A DNA stretch of 64,000 bases from the NCBI GenBank assembly GCA_023525975.1, contig CM042021.1:105755501-105819500 (forward strand), given 5' to 3'. The notes under the pieces are model-generated. The model was not told the origin of the DNA, searched no databases, and was given only the letters and a program-made list of their open reading frames with translations. Made by a program: the position numbers and the translations under genes. Within the stretch, counting starts at the first letter, position 1. Each line of letters starts with the position of its first letter. The DNA is from Smallanthus sonchifolius (taxonomy: Eukaryota > Streptophyta > Magnoliopsida > Asterales > Asteraceae). Below, piece after piece: positions 22,693 to 32,359 of this stretch.

Positions 22693-23128
22693 AACCTTAC
22701 ATTAAACTCGTGTACATATTTTCAATGTTTTCAAGGAAAACAGTTTCGTATCATGGCCATGTGCACAATATCAATGTTTTCAAGGAAAATCACTTTACAT
22801 TGCAACCATCAAACCTGTGAACTCACCAACTTTAGTGTTGACATTTTTAAGTATGTTTTTCAGGTAACCTTTAGCCATGACGCGGTTGGAATAGGCTAGC
22901 TATGTTGGATCAATTCCTAGTAGCTGGAAGGACGTAGAATATCAAGTCTCAAGTCTATCGTTGATCTAGAAGAATTTAGATCATAGTATTACTTAGTTTT
23001 AGTAATTGTACATGTAATCAAGTCTTAGAAATCACAATTACCGCTTCCGCTATCGTGTAATGAACCAATCGTTACAACCTGTATTTATTTATTTATTCAT
23101 TAAGTAAATATAATTTGGGGGTGTGACA

Positions 23129-23280
23129 GGGTGGGGTGGGTTTAGGTTTTTGGGTGGGAGTGGGATGGGGGGTTTAGGTTTTTGTGTGAGTGTTAGATTT
23201 TTAGGTGTACTACACATATACATCTTTAATGAGTAGTTTTTTGGTTTTCTCATAAAAATGAGTTTTTTAGTGAACTCACC

Positions 23281-23282
<2 letters not shown>
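23129..23282. mobile_element. Right end of a family A (TA)n-associated element, truncated by the chromovirus
   Basis: The last 75 bases (GTGTACTACACATATACA, GAGTAGTTTTTTGGTTTTCT, then AACTCACCCC) match the right end of the element at 4809-4947. The left side has GGTTTAGGTTTTT-like repeats and is cut by LTR3. A (TA)n tract follows at 23284. Confidence 0.7.
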
Positions 23283-23283
<1 letters not shown>

Positions 23284-23331
<48 letters not shown>

Positions 23332-23348
23332 ATATATATATATATATA
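23284..23348. repeat. (TA)n microsatellite
   Basis: About 65 bases of TA with one interruption, between two (TA)n-bounded elements. Confidence 0.97.
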
Positions 23349-24490
23349 GGTAGGATCAAATACAAAACACAGTTAGTATATAAAACGTAAGAACCAACCA
23401 TATAATGACACATGGACATCCATTGCTTTGTATATTTACTCATAATCCATTTATGAAAAATCCCTACAAAGCATAATTGTTATCAATTTTTTTAATATGT
23501 TGACTCAATTTTGCACTCTAATAAAACTTTAGATTTAATCGGACTCAACAATTACTATTAGACTAGATCTTTTTTATATATTTTAATCGGAATCATGTAA
23601 AAATGTTGAAGTAGATTATCAAAGTGATGGTATTTTTCGTTTTGATTTTATTTATTCGTGTTTTTATTCATTATCATTGTGTTTGTATGAAGAATTTTTG
23701 TTCAACGAAGAATTTTTTTTCAAGCATTAATTACATAAGAAGACGAAGTTTTTTAATTGTTCATAAGATAATTGCGGCTATGTTTGGTTTAAAAACAAAT
23801 GATTTGACAAGTAACTATTCTGGACTGTTCATATTAGATGATTTTTTTATCATGTGTTGTTTTGGCAAATCACCTAATATATAGAGTGTGTTGATATAAG
23901 TAAGCATACTGTGTTGTTTCAATCACACGCTGTGTTGTTATATCATATATTATGTTGTTACAATCATACATGGTATTGTTATATTTAATTGCTATGTGTT
24001 GTTTTTTAGTAATGTGTCACATGTAAATAACGTATTGTTACAATATCATACCATGTAGTTACAATTTTTATTTTATTTTTACTGTGTTGTTTCTAATAAA
24101 ATGTAAATAATTCAAAGTGTTATTATTGGTTTACACGTGATGTTAGTATATTGCTGGATCAAAGAAAAAATAAATATTTTTAGTATGAAAATTTAGTGAT
24201 TGTAAAAGATTTTTTTAATACGAGCTTAAAATTTTAAAAGTGATTTATTAATACAAAGAGGTTATTAATTATGAAACTGATTGCACTTGAGGGATTTCAT
24301 TTTTGTTGACAAGACTTCATGAAGAACAAATGTCTAATTTACCCTTTTTTATTAACAGAAACAACTTTTTATTTATTATTTTGCAGTGGAGTTAATAGTT
24401 TCCATTGATTCACTCACATTTAATTAGACGAGTGGCTAGGATCACTTCTCACACTTTTTAGGTTAAAATTGTTTTATACCGGAACCTTCC
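23349..24490. mobile_element. 1.1-kb (TA)n-bounded element with weak terminal inverted repeats
   Basis: The left end reads GGTAGGATCAAATACAAAAC; the right end read in reverse is GGAAGGTTCCGGTATAAAAC. Similarity is weak but the spacing agrees. The interior at 23885-24130 has degenerate repeats built on TGTGTTGTT and ACAATCA. A 86-codon frame at 23624-23884 has no recognisable domain, and I do not call it a gene. A (TC)n(TA)n tract follows. Confidence 0.45.
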
Positions 24491-24750
24491 TCTCTCTCTC
24501 TCTATATATATATATATAGGGGACGTATCAAATAAAAACCCTTGCTTATTATGAAAACTCTTAAACTCAGTATGAGCAACACATTATTTTCTTATTATTT
24601 TAATATGTGGTTGTGATTAATTTTGTATTTTTAATATATATAGTAAAAAACTTGTGGCTTATATTAAACAAAGTGGTAGAAAGGTAATTATACTTATTTC
24701 TTTTTACAGAAGTGTTTTAATTTACAAATTCATCTCATCCCATTAAGATA

Positions 24751-24925
24751 AATCAATACACATGTGTAAAAATGAAATACATAAGTGTAAAAATGAAATA
24801 AACAAGTGTAAAAATCAAATACACAAGTGTTTTAATTTACAAATTCATCTAAACCCATTAATATAAATCAATACACATATGTAAAAATGAAATACACAAG
24901 TGTAAAATTGAAATAAACAAGTGTA
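24751..24925. repeat. Degenerate ACAAGTGTAAA repeats in the 2.6-kb element, cluster 1
   Basis: Short units of about 20 bases (ATACACAAGTGTAAAAATGA and variants) recur at least seven times. The core ACACATGTGT is palindromic. Similar clusters occur at 25080-25215 and 25760-25860. Confidence 0.7.
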
Positions 24926-25079
24926 ACCCCAACTTCTTCTTCAGATCCGAAACTAAATATATGAGCGCTTTCATTTCTACAGCTCCGATCTTTCAGATCT
25001 GGCAAAATTCAACCAATTAAATATTAAAAAATGCACATCTTGCAAACAAATAAAAAATACTGTGTAAATTCAATGAAAT

Positions 25080-25215
25080 ATACATGTGTAAATTCGGTTT
25101 ACACATGCGTAAATTCAGTTTAAACATGTGTAAATTAGGTTTACACATGTGTAAATTCGGTTTACACATCTGCAAATTCGGTTTACACATCTGCAAATTC
25201 AGTTTACACATTAGT
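25080..25215. repeat. TTTACACATGTGTAAA-type repeats, cluster 2
   Basis: About six units of 21 bases (TTCGGTTTACACATGTGTAAA and variants) in tandem. They create a repetitive frame on each strand that is not a real gene. Confidence 0.75.
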
Positions 25216-26379
25216 AATAATCCCATAACCCAGTTCAATGAATTAAAAAAATTAATCCCCAAAAAAATCAAACTTTACAAAAAAAAAAACGAACATTAGA
25301 AAAAAATCAAAAGTTGAAAACTCACCTCGATCTGGACATAAACCACACAAGCCATCTTTTTTTTCTGGGCAACCTTAATTTCTTTTTCTTTGTCTTGATG
25401 AGAAAAAAACAAATGCAAATGAGAGGCATTATTCAGATGCAACAAATTAGTTTTCTTTAAGAAAAATTAAAAAGAAGCAAAAAATTGAGAAAAAAATTGA
25501 GATCTCATAATATCAGGGCTTTGATTTGGGAAAAAAATGAGATCTCACAACATAAAACCTTACCTAACCATTCGAAAACCTAAACATCCTGACGGCGATT
25601 TCTAAAAAAAAACATATCTACAAAGAAATGAATCAGAACATCTTCGTTAACCCATAACAACGTAAAACCTCACCTCTTGCACAGATCGGCGAGCGGTAAC
25701 TCATCAGACGAAGCACCCTACGACCATCCACTTCCGGTGTAAACACAGATATGAAGATCTAAAATACACAAGTGTAAACACAAAGTACACAAGTATAAAC
25801 ACAAAATACACAAGTGTAAAATCAATATACACAAGTGTACATTAAAAATACACATAGGCAACTTCCAAACCTGTTTCCTCTTAAGCTACTGTAACTCTCT
25901 AAAATTAAATCAGAAATATCAAACCATTAATAAAATTATTGTATTTATATGAATTTAAATTAAGCAAAAAATAATTTAAGTATATTAAAAAAGGAAACAA
26001 AATTATACAAAGGTGCACAGTTCATGCCATCAACAATTTGATATATATTTTTTCCAAAAAAATTTCGCCGCCTACGCCGGCTCTATTGTAACAAAGTTGT
26101 ACACAAAGTTTCAAAACAGTTCACGCTGGTTCGTTGAAACAAAATTATACAAAAATTTCAAAACAAAAAATATATAACTAACCTGATATAATTAGGGCAC
26201 ACAAAGGTCACTAAAATTAAAGCAAGTCCATCCACCCATTGAGGCATTTCAACAAACACCTGGCGTGCTAAAACCAGCAAAACAAACTAAAGCTCCAGAT
26301 TAATGGAATGAATGTAATACAATACACAGATATAAGGATTAAAGTGGGTTTATAGAGAAACTAACTTAAAAAAATCTAC

Positions 26380-26811
26380 TTAATAATGAGCAGAAGTTAA
26401 TACAGTACCTAGATGATTTAGGTGTCTACCGGTGGTTCGAAACTGACATGGTGGATTCATCATCTTCTCTGGCGGGTTAGGTTTTTGGAAACATACAAGA
26501 ACCAAAATTTGATTAACTTTCCTTTGTGTGAGCGAGCCCAGAGTCGGACCGTCAAAACTCATAAACATCAAACCGTGTGGACAGGACGGGAACATATCGG
26601 GAACCAGAAACACTTCTATGTACAGATCGGTGTTCCGGTCGACGTCGAGAAGGTGAGGATCGATATCTGGTTTCTTTCTTGGATCTTTGGTTAGGCTCAA
26701 ATCTGAGTAACGTCGAAACTGCGGTGGTGGTCCGAGCAGAATGAGAAGGCGAACAACGAGTGGTGGCGGCGATTCTACATGAAACCGAAGGGAGGGGATG
26801 GGGAGGCACAT
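26380..26811 (-). CDS. Hypothetical 143-codon frame inside the 2.6-kb element
   Basis: This minus-strand frame lies in a GC-richer block than its surroundings. Upstream of its ATG the minus strand has a pyrimidine-rich leader of the kind seen before plant genes, including a CT repeat near 26935 and an imperfect tandem duplication at about 26790-26890. I recognise no domain, and its overlap with another minus-strand frame argues for caution. It may be the captured 5' part of a host gene, or chance. It ends shortly before an unremarkable AT-rich stretch. Confidence 0.2.
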   Translation of the reverse strand: MCLPIPSLRFHVESPPPLVVRLLILLGPPPQFRRYSDLSLTKDPRKKPDIDPHLLDVDRNTDLYIEVFLVPDMFPSCPHGLMFMSFDGPTLGSLTQRKVNQILVLVCFQKPNPPEKMMNPPCQFRTTGRHLNHLGTVLTSAHY

Positions 26812-27072
26812 GGGTTTTTTTGTGTGTTTGAAGATCTGATGAAGATGAAGGGAGGGGATGGGGGAGCGGATGGGTTGTTTTTGTGCTTGAAGTGAGAGAG
26901 AGGGAGAGAATGGATCAGTTGGTAGGTTTAAAAAGAGAGAGAGAGAAAGAGAGTAAATGACTCAAATACCCCTTAGGCATAAAAATAAACCAAAAACATA
27001 AGAAAAATAATTTGTGGTCCATATAGAGTTTAAGGATTTTTACAATAAGGAAGGGTTTTCATTTGATACGTC

Positions 27073-27075
<3 letters not shown>

Positions 27076-27109
<34 letters not shown>
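27076..27109. repeat. (TA)n microsatellite
   Basis: About 34 bases of TA repeats between two (TA)n-bounded elements. Confidence 0.97.
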
Positions 27110-27113
<4 letters not shown>

Positions 27114-27980
27114 TAGGATAAAATACAAACCTTAGTGAGATGTGAAAACTTTAAAAACCCATTTTAGTCCATTGATTTAAATAATTCAAGGGTCAAGATT
27201 GCAGATACTTTCAAACAAAATCGTTTTTATTAATAAATGCCATTTAAAGTACTAAAAGAGTATGTTGGTCTTTTACTCTTATGTTCTTTTTACATTACCC
27301 ATGCATATCATATCAACATTAAACGTCTAATCAATGTCATACATCCTAAAAATTCAAACCTCTTCATTACACCCCCAAATGTAAAGAATCCATGGATACA
27401 CATTTCCATTTATTAGGTTCTACCTTTCTTCTCTAAAGAAATCGTTCATTTAAACGAGCTTTCAACGTTGCGAAGAATTTCTGGGAAGGAATCGGAGAGT
27501 TGACGGTGGCTTAGAAATCGTCCTTAACTTCTTCAAACGGGTCGTCGATCTTTGGAAAATCTTTACAGATGACGAATAAAAGTGGTATGTATAATGATGA
27601 CTGTTTTTTTATAATTCTTTCTTGATGTATTTATATAACATTATAAATTTTGAAAGTATTTGCAACTTTTCTTGTATGTAGTTAGAAAAAGTAGAAGAAT
27701 TGCAAAAAAAAATCATTAAGTAAGTTTAAGAACACTCCTTCAGATCCAATCATTATAGAGTCAAATGAAAACCCAAAACAACTTTTGAAGCAGAAAACTA
27801 AAAAAATTTCAAGTGAGTATTGATATTTTTTTATTAATTCATTCTATATAGATATAAAGTCTAATAATATATACATAGTTCAAGTTCATTTCCAAACTGC
27901 AATAAAAAATTACAACTATATCCATTCCTAAAGCAAAGTTAGCTCTTAGTTATAGTTCAAATACTAGTTTTCTTGGTACA

Positions 27981-28171
27981 GAAGCTACACTCAATGGAGT
28001 ACTGAAGCAAATGAAAGTTGAAGGCTTAACTATCTATCATGTAAAGAGTCACCTACAGTTTCATTTATGGTACTTCTTGATTGATGCTAGTTATTAATGT
28101 TGAGCAAAAGTTATTAATTTTTTTTTGCAGAAATATCGAACAACTATATAGACCCGAGCCTTCAACAAAAG
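27981..28171 (+). pseudogene. Captured exons of a MYB-CC / PHR-like transcription factor
   Basis: The stretch 27981-28058 encodes EATLNGVLKQMKVEGLTIYH followed by VKSHLQ, the second half of the GARP (G2-like) DNA-binding domain of MYB-CC proteins, which include the phosphate-starvation regulators of the PHR family. The reading stops exactly after SHLQ, where these genes usually have an intron. After 72 bases ending TTTTTTTTGCAG a second exon resumes in phase with KYRTT (28131-28171) and then, after a one-base slip, RPEPSTK, followed by a donor-like GGTTAAC. The first donor has lost its GT. Earlier exon-like blocks with splice signals lie near 27570-27590 and 27685-27810 but are not assignable. 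The frame loss makes this a fragment, not a gene. An intron-bearing copy points to DNA-level capture, not retroposition. Confidence 0.75.
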
Positions 28172-28414
28172 GTTAACAAAATTTTGCCTCAACTTTTATT
28201 CTTGTGACTTATGGAAGAGGATTTGTGGTGTAGAACTTAATATGTGTCTATTATGATTTGAAGTCACTACAATCAGTTTTTAATATTTAGATGAACAAAT
28301 TCTACTTTTAATTATCTCATTCTCCAAGATTTTGTTAACTGATTTGAAACAACAATTCATTTAAATAATTCACTTCTACCTTTAAATATATGGGGTTTAC
28401 ATATACGTTGCATT

Positions 28415-30315
28415 GTTTTTACATATATGTTACATACAAAGGGTGATCATTTGGTTGGACCAGGAAGTAAGAGTCTCCACCTTGAAGATAAAAACGTTGA
28501 AGGAAGAAGTAAGTTATATAAAAGATTTGCATATAAGTTACTTCTAACTTTAAATATATGTGGTTTACATATATGTTACATTTTTATTACATACAGGGAT
28601 TGATAAATAAAAAAACATAAAAACAAGGGCGACTTGAAGAGACATCCCTCCATAAAGTGTTAGCTATGCTAGAAGCTAAAAGAAATAACCCATTAAATAG
28701 GTTATTATGACATTATGAAGGAGTTAAATATGTAACTGTTATGTTAAATATATGTAACACGTGGAGGCGTATATGTAACTAACACTGAAATGTTAAATAT
28801 GTAACTAACAACATAACATATATATGTAAAAACCATAGTGGTAACACATATGTAATTAGCATGTTACACATACGTAAATAACATGTTACACAAATGTAAA
28901 TGTATTGTTACGCATATGTAACTTAATAAAAAAAATATTCTACATGTGTTCGTAATTAATTCACAAACAAAGGGTTGAGATTTTTCTTTTTTATTTCTTG
29001 ATTCACTGAAACTAGTTTATGACATGATATTTATATATGAGTAATTTGATATTTTATAGCACGTCCCGTTTTGACTACATATGTTTTTAGGTGAGCCGTA
29101 TATATAAAAAGTAAGAATAAATAAATAAAGAAATAAACAATTAAATCAATCAATTAATCAAAAGTAATGATGGAAGAGAGAATATAGAAAGAAAATGTTA
29201 GGTTTGAATAGTAATGATGAAAAATGAAGAATGTATAAGATTTTAAAGGTGATATGACTAAAAGTACAAATGTTTTATTGACTTTTTCAAAAGATTTATA
29301 AGATTTTATTATGTAATTTTTAAGTAGCTAATTGGTGGGATGATTTTATTAACAGTTAGGTGTGTGTTTTAAAGTAGTTTAATTATGTCCTTTTAGAGAA
29401 GTGTCCACGTGTTATAGGAAAGTTTATATGTGACATCACATTACATAATGTAACATTGTTACCTACATATGTAACATTTCGGTAGTTGCTTGTGTAACAT
29501 CCTAGTTACATATGTAACATCATATTACATAATAAAACATTATTATCTACATATTTAACATTTCGATAGTTGGTCGTGTAATATGCCCAGTTATAACTTA
29601 CATATGTAACATTGTTATCTACATATGTAACTTTTATGTGATTTTTCTTTGTAGATGAGTATATATTTTTATTTGAATAATGTTTTTTAAAATGACATAT
29701 TTAAAATTCTGGATATTTTTTAAATGCCATTTTCTTTTAAAGAATATTTTTTTTAAAACATGATTTTTAAAAACGAGATCGTGTTACATATATGTAGCAG
29801 ATGCTGGTAACTAATGTAACATTGTAATGTTACGTATTTACCGATCATAAAAGCAAGCTAATACTGTTACATATAACTGCAAAAATGCTACATATATAAC
29901 ATTGTAATACAAAATCCAAATAAAACAATTGTATACACACCCTAATGTTTGTATTTTGAAACATATATCCGGAAACATATGGAAAAAAAATTAATCCTTA
30001 TTAATCAATACAAATTATATGAAAACAAGGTTTTTATTAAAAAAAAAAGATTTTTTGATTTTATTTAGTAATGTTACATATGCAACTATCAATGTTACAT
30101 ATGGCGTTGCAAAAAGTTTACAAGAAATCAAACCGAGACTTTTTTTTAAAATGAGACTTTTCTAAAACGAGACTTAAAAAACTTATTTTTATAAAAATAT
30201 GTAACTATCAGTGTTAAATATATAAAATTCAATAGCAAAAACAAGAGTTTTTTTTTATATTAAAAACGAGTTTTTTAAGTAGTTACACATGTAAAACTTG
30301 GTAGTTACATATAAA
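28415..30315. repeat. Scattered ACATATGTAAC repeats
   Basis: The palindromic word GTTACATATGTAAC and variants recur many times, densest at 28740-28925, 29445-29640 and 29780-29900. They are interspersed rather than a clean tandem array and contain no gene. Exon-like blocks with splice-type borders near 28440-28510 and 28598 may belong to the captured gene. Confidence 0.6.
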
Positions 30316-30471
30316 ATGATGTGAATCGACGTCATCTACTGAATACCCAACTACCAAATAAAATGATGTGAATCAAACTAAATTAAAAGTATATATTCCA
30401 GAAAAACAAATACATATTTAATATTTGCATAAGATTCTAAACCAACTCATAAGGATCAAAAATAAAAAAAA

Positions 30472-31057
30472 GAGTAAATTATCGTTTGTGTCCCTGTGGT
30501 TTACACGATTTAACACAATGCGTACCTAACACAAATTTTTAACGCTTTGAGTACATGTGGTATACAATTTGTAACACTCTGAGCCCCTGGCCCTAACTTT
30601 GTTAAATTCTTTCCGTTAAGTTTAGTTTCGACAGGGGTAAGATGGTAATTTACTTTTTTTATAACCGTAATTCTCACTCTGAGCCCTTGGGCCTATTTTA
30701 ACTCACGCCCCTATCGAAACTAGCCGTCCTCTCTTCGTCTTCAACAGGAAAGGCTATTCGCAGCATAGTTATAGATCAGCAGCAAAACTTAACTATCCGT
30801 AGTATAGACACGTATCCGCAGCATAGACACTCAATTGAAACTACTTAGTAGTTATAAAAAACTTAGTAGTTTCGGGTGAATATCAGTCTGACGCCTGTCG
30901 AAACTAAACTTAACAGAAAGAATTTAACGAAGTTAGGCCCAGGGGCTCAGAGTGTTACAGATTGTATACCACAGGAACTCAAAGCATTAAAATTTCGTGT
31001 TAGGGACGCATTGTGTTAAATCGTGTAAACCATAGAGACGAAAACGGTAATTTACTC
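30472..31057. mobile_element. 586-bp Mutator-like foldback element
   Basis: The left end GAGTAAATTATCGTTTGTGT and the reversed right end GAGTAAATTACCGTTTTCGT open an inverted repeat of about 190 bp that includes the TTTAGTTTCGACAG region. The flanks are TAAAAAAAA (30463-30471) and TAAAAAATA (31058-31066), a 9-bp duplication with one mismatch, as expected for Mutator-type insertion. It is non-coding. Confidence 0.8.
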
Positions 31058-31752
31058 TAAAAAATATATAATTTTCTTATTGTGAAATCAACAAAAATAT
31101 CATAATTTCTTTGCAATTAATTAAACCTCTTTTTCAATCTCTCCACCACCGTATCTCTGTCGTATGTCCTCCACGCTTGTTCGTTCAACCAAATCGGAAG
31201 AAAAATTCGCACCGTGATGGTCACCGATGTAACTTATCTGTGCTCGGTGATGAGATGTGTAGAAGATTGGTTGCCACCATTAAAGAACGCATCTTCATTT
31301 ATTGAATCTATAGATGAGATCTGAGAAAGCATTAATAGAGAAACTTTATCATATTCAATGATTTAGGAAGAAGACATGGTTGAATATTCGATGGAGAGTA
31401 ATGGAGGTTGGAAATAGGGTAGGTTAACAATTGATGAAGAAGATGAAACAAAGGAAAAGGGGTAATTAATGAAGATGTAAAAGATTGAAAGAAAGTTGTT
31501 GAAGACCATCGAGCATTGTACCCATTAAATGCATGGATGGTCTTCTAAACAAAAAAGTATATAAAATCTTGGAAAATAAAGAAATGATTTAACTTGTATA
31601 GGTTGGCAAAGGTTGACAAATATATATTACCCAAAATACCCTTAAAGGTATAATCGATCCATGTGAAAATGTGATGATTTGGAAGATTTTGGGCCATGGA
31701 ATGAGTTTGCAAAGTTTGTTCAACTCTAAAGGGTATATAGATTATAGTTTTC
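31058..31752. other. Region right of the foldback element, no supported gene
   Basis: A somewhat GC-richer block at 31111-31310 contains a 64-codon frame without a recognisable domain and may be part of captured sequence. The rest is AT-rich. It ends at the (TA)n tract at 31753. Confidence 0.4.
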
Positions 31753-31776
31753 ATATATATATATATATATAATATA

Positions 31777-32100
31777 GGGTAGGGCTCATAAGAAAATTCA
31801 TTTTTGTAAGAAAACTCACAAAAACTAACCTAAACGAACTCCGATTGAACTCATCTGGCGGCGTTGGAACCGACTCGTCGAACCTAAACCATAAAGCTGA
31901 ACCCTAAAGCTACAATTTAAAGATAAACCTTAAAAACTAACTCTAAACCCTAAAAGCTAAACCTTAGAATGCCTCATTTGCAAATTTTCGCTACACACAC
32001 CTAAAGGCTTGAGAGAAAACACTCTCTCAAACCTTCTAAACTTTCTAGCCGTCAACCACCATTCTCCACCGTCCAACTCCTTCTGCCGACCATCTTTTCA
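31777..32100. mobile_element. Left end of a family A (TA)n-associated element
   Basis: After a (TA)n tract the sequence reads GGGTAGGGCTCATAAGAAAA, then a run to AAGAAAACTCAC, matching the left arm of the element at 4809. No right end was found, so the limit is arbitrary. At 31900-31965 there are degenerate AACCCTAAAGCT units that resemble the plant telomere repeat but are too irregular to be one. Confidence 0.5.
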
Positions 32101-32138
32101 CCGGCCACCACCCTCTTTTCACGGCAACTTACTTTTCC

Positions 32139-32359
32139 TTGTCACACTTTACGTTTTTCATCCTTCTGGTCATCCCATATCTTTTTAATTGGTGCGTAAC
32201 ATGCCAAGAAAAAAAGGATCCATCTCATTCCCTGCCGTCACGTTGGTCGGCTAGAGGCCATGCTAGGTCGGCTTCTTCTAACGAAAGAACCGATCTTGAG
32301 GACCTTATCTTACCGCTTGTGGGGTTGGGGGATAACCAGGAAGAGCCACCTAGGGTTTC
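32139..32359 (+). pseudogene. DUF4283-type pseudogene, segment 1
   Basis: This is the left part of a reading frame that ends at the insertion of a small LTR element. The last codons read DNQEEPPRVS. When the element at 32360-34017 and one copy of the 5-bp duplication GTTTC are removed, the frame continues in phase into 34023 and onward. The segment itself has no domain I recognise; it is assigned by this continuity and by the DUF4283 domain in segment 3. Upstream, a pyrimidine-rich leader from about 32000 would suit a 5' untranslated region. The most likely source is the first ORF of a LINE-type retroelement or a related zinc-knuckle gene. Confidence 0.5.

Larger units (their letters stand above)
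20447..23128 (+). mobile_element. LTR3, right end of the tandem chromovirus array
   Basis: A 2,682-bp LTR (TGTGACACCC...GTGTGACA). No primer site follows; the sequence changes at once to a G-rich segment belonging to a family A element, so this is the true right end of the array. It carries a private duplication near 22275 (GAGGTACGAGTGAGG) and a partly deleted last palindrome unit. Confidence 0.92.
24519..27075. mobile_element. 2,557-bp terminal-inverted-repeat element set in (TA)n
   Basis: Left and right ends are inverted copies over about 50 bp, beginning GGGGACGTATCAAAT and continuing to CTTAAACTC with roughly six mismatches. (TA)n tracts lie directly outside both ends (24492-24518 and 27076-27109). 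No transposase is visible, so it would be non-autonomous. The interior holds three clusters of a degenerate word around ACACAAGTGTAAA and a GC-rich block on the right that might be captured gene sequence. The superfamily is not clear from the ends alone. Confidence 0.8.
27110..31752. mobile_element. (TA)n-bounded segment carrying captured host exons
   Basis: The left end (GGGTTAGGATAAAATACAAA) resembles the left end of the element at 23349. The right limit is set only by the next (TA)n tract at 31753; I found no matching inverted repeat there, so the boundary is uncertain. The segment holds exon-like blocks of a MYB-CC gene (27570-28171), clusters of ACATATGTAAC repeats and a 586-bp Mutator-like foldback element. 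It could be a Pack-type element or a Helitron-like capture. Confidence 0.4.

Noticed and set aside
25017..25299. Repeat proteins on both strands with MCKPNLH / CKFGLH units
   Set aside because: Products of the 21-bp DNA repeat, seen equally on both strands; no sign of coding.
31900..31965. Interstitial telomere
   Set aside because: Only a few degenerate CCCTAAA-like words and no regular seven-base array.
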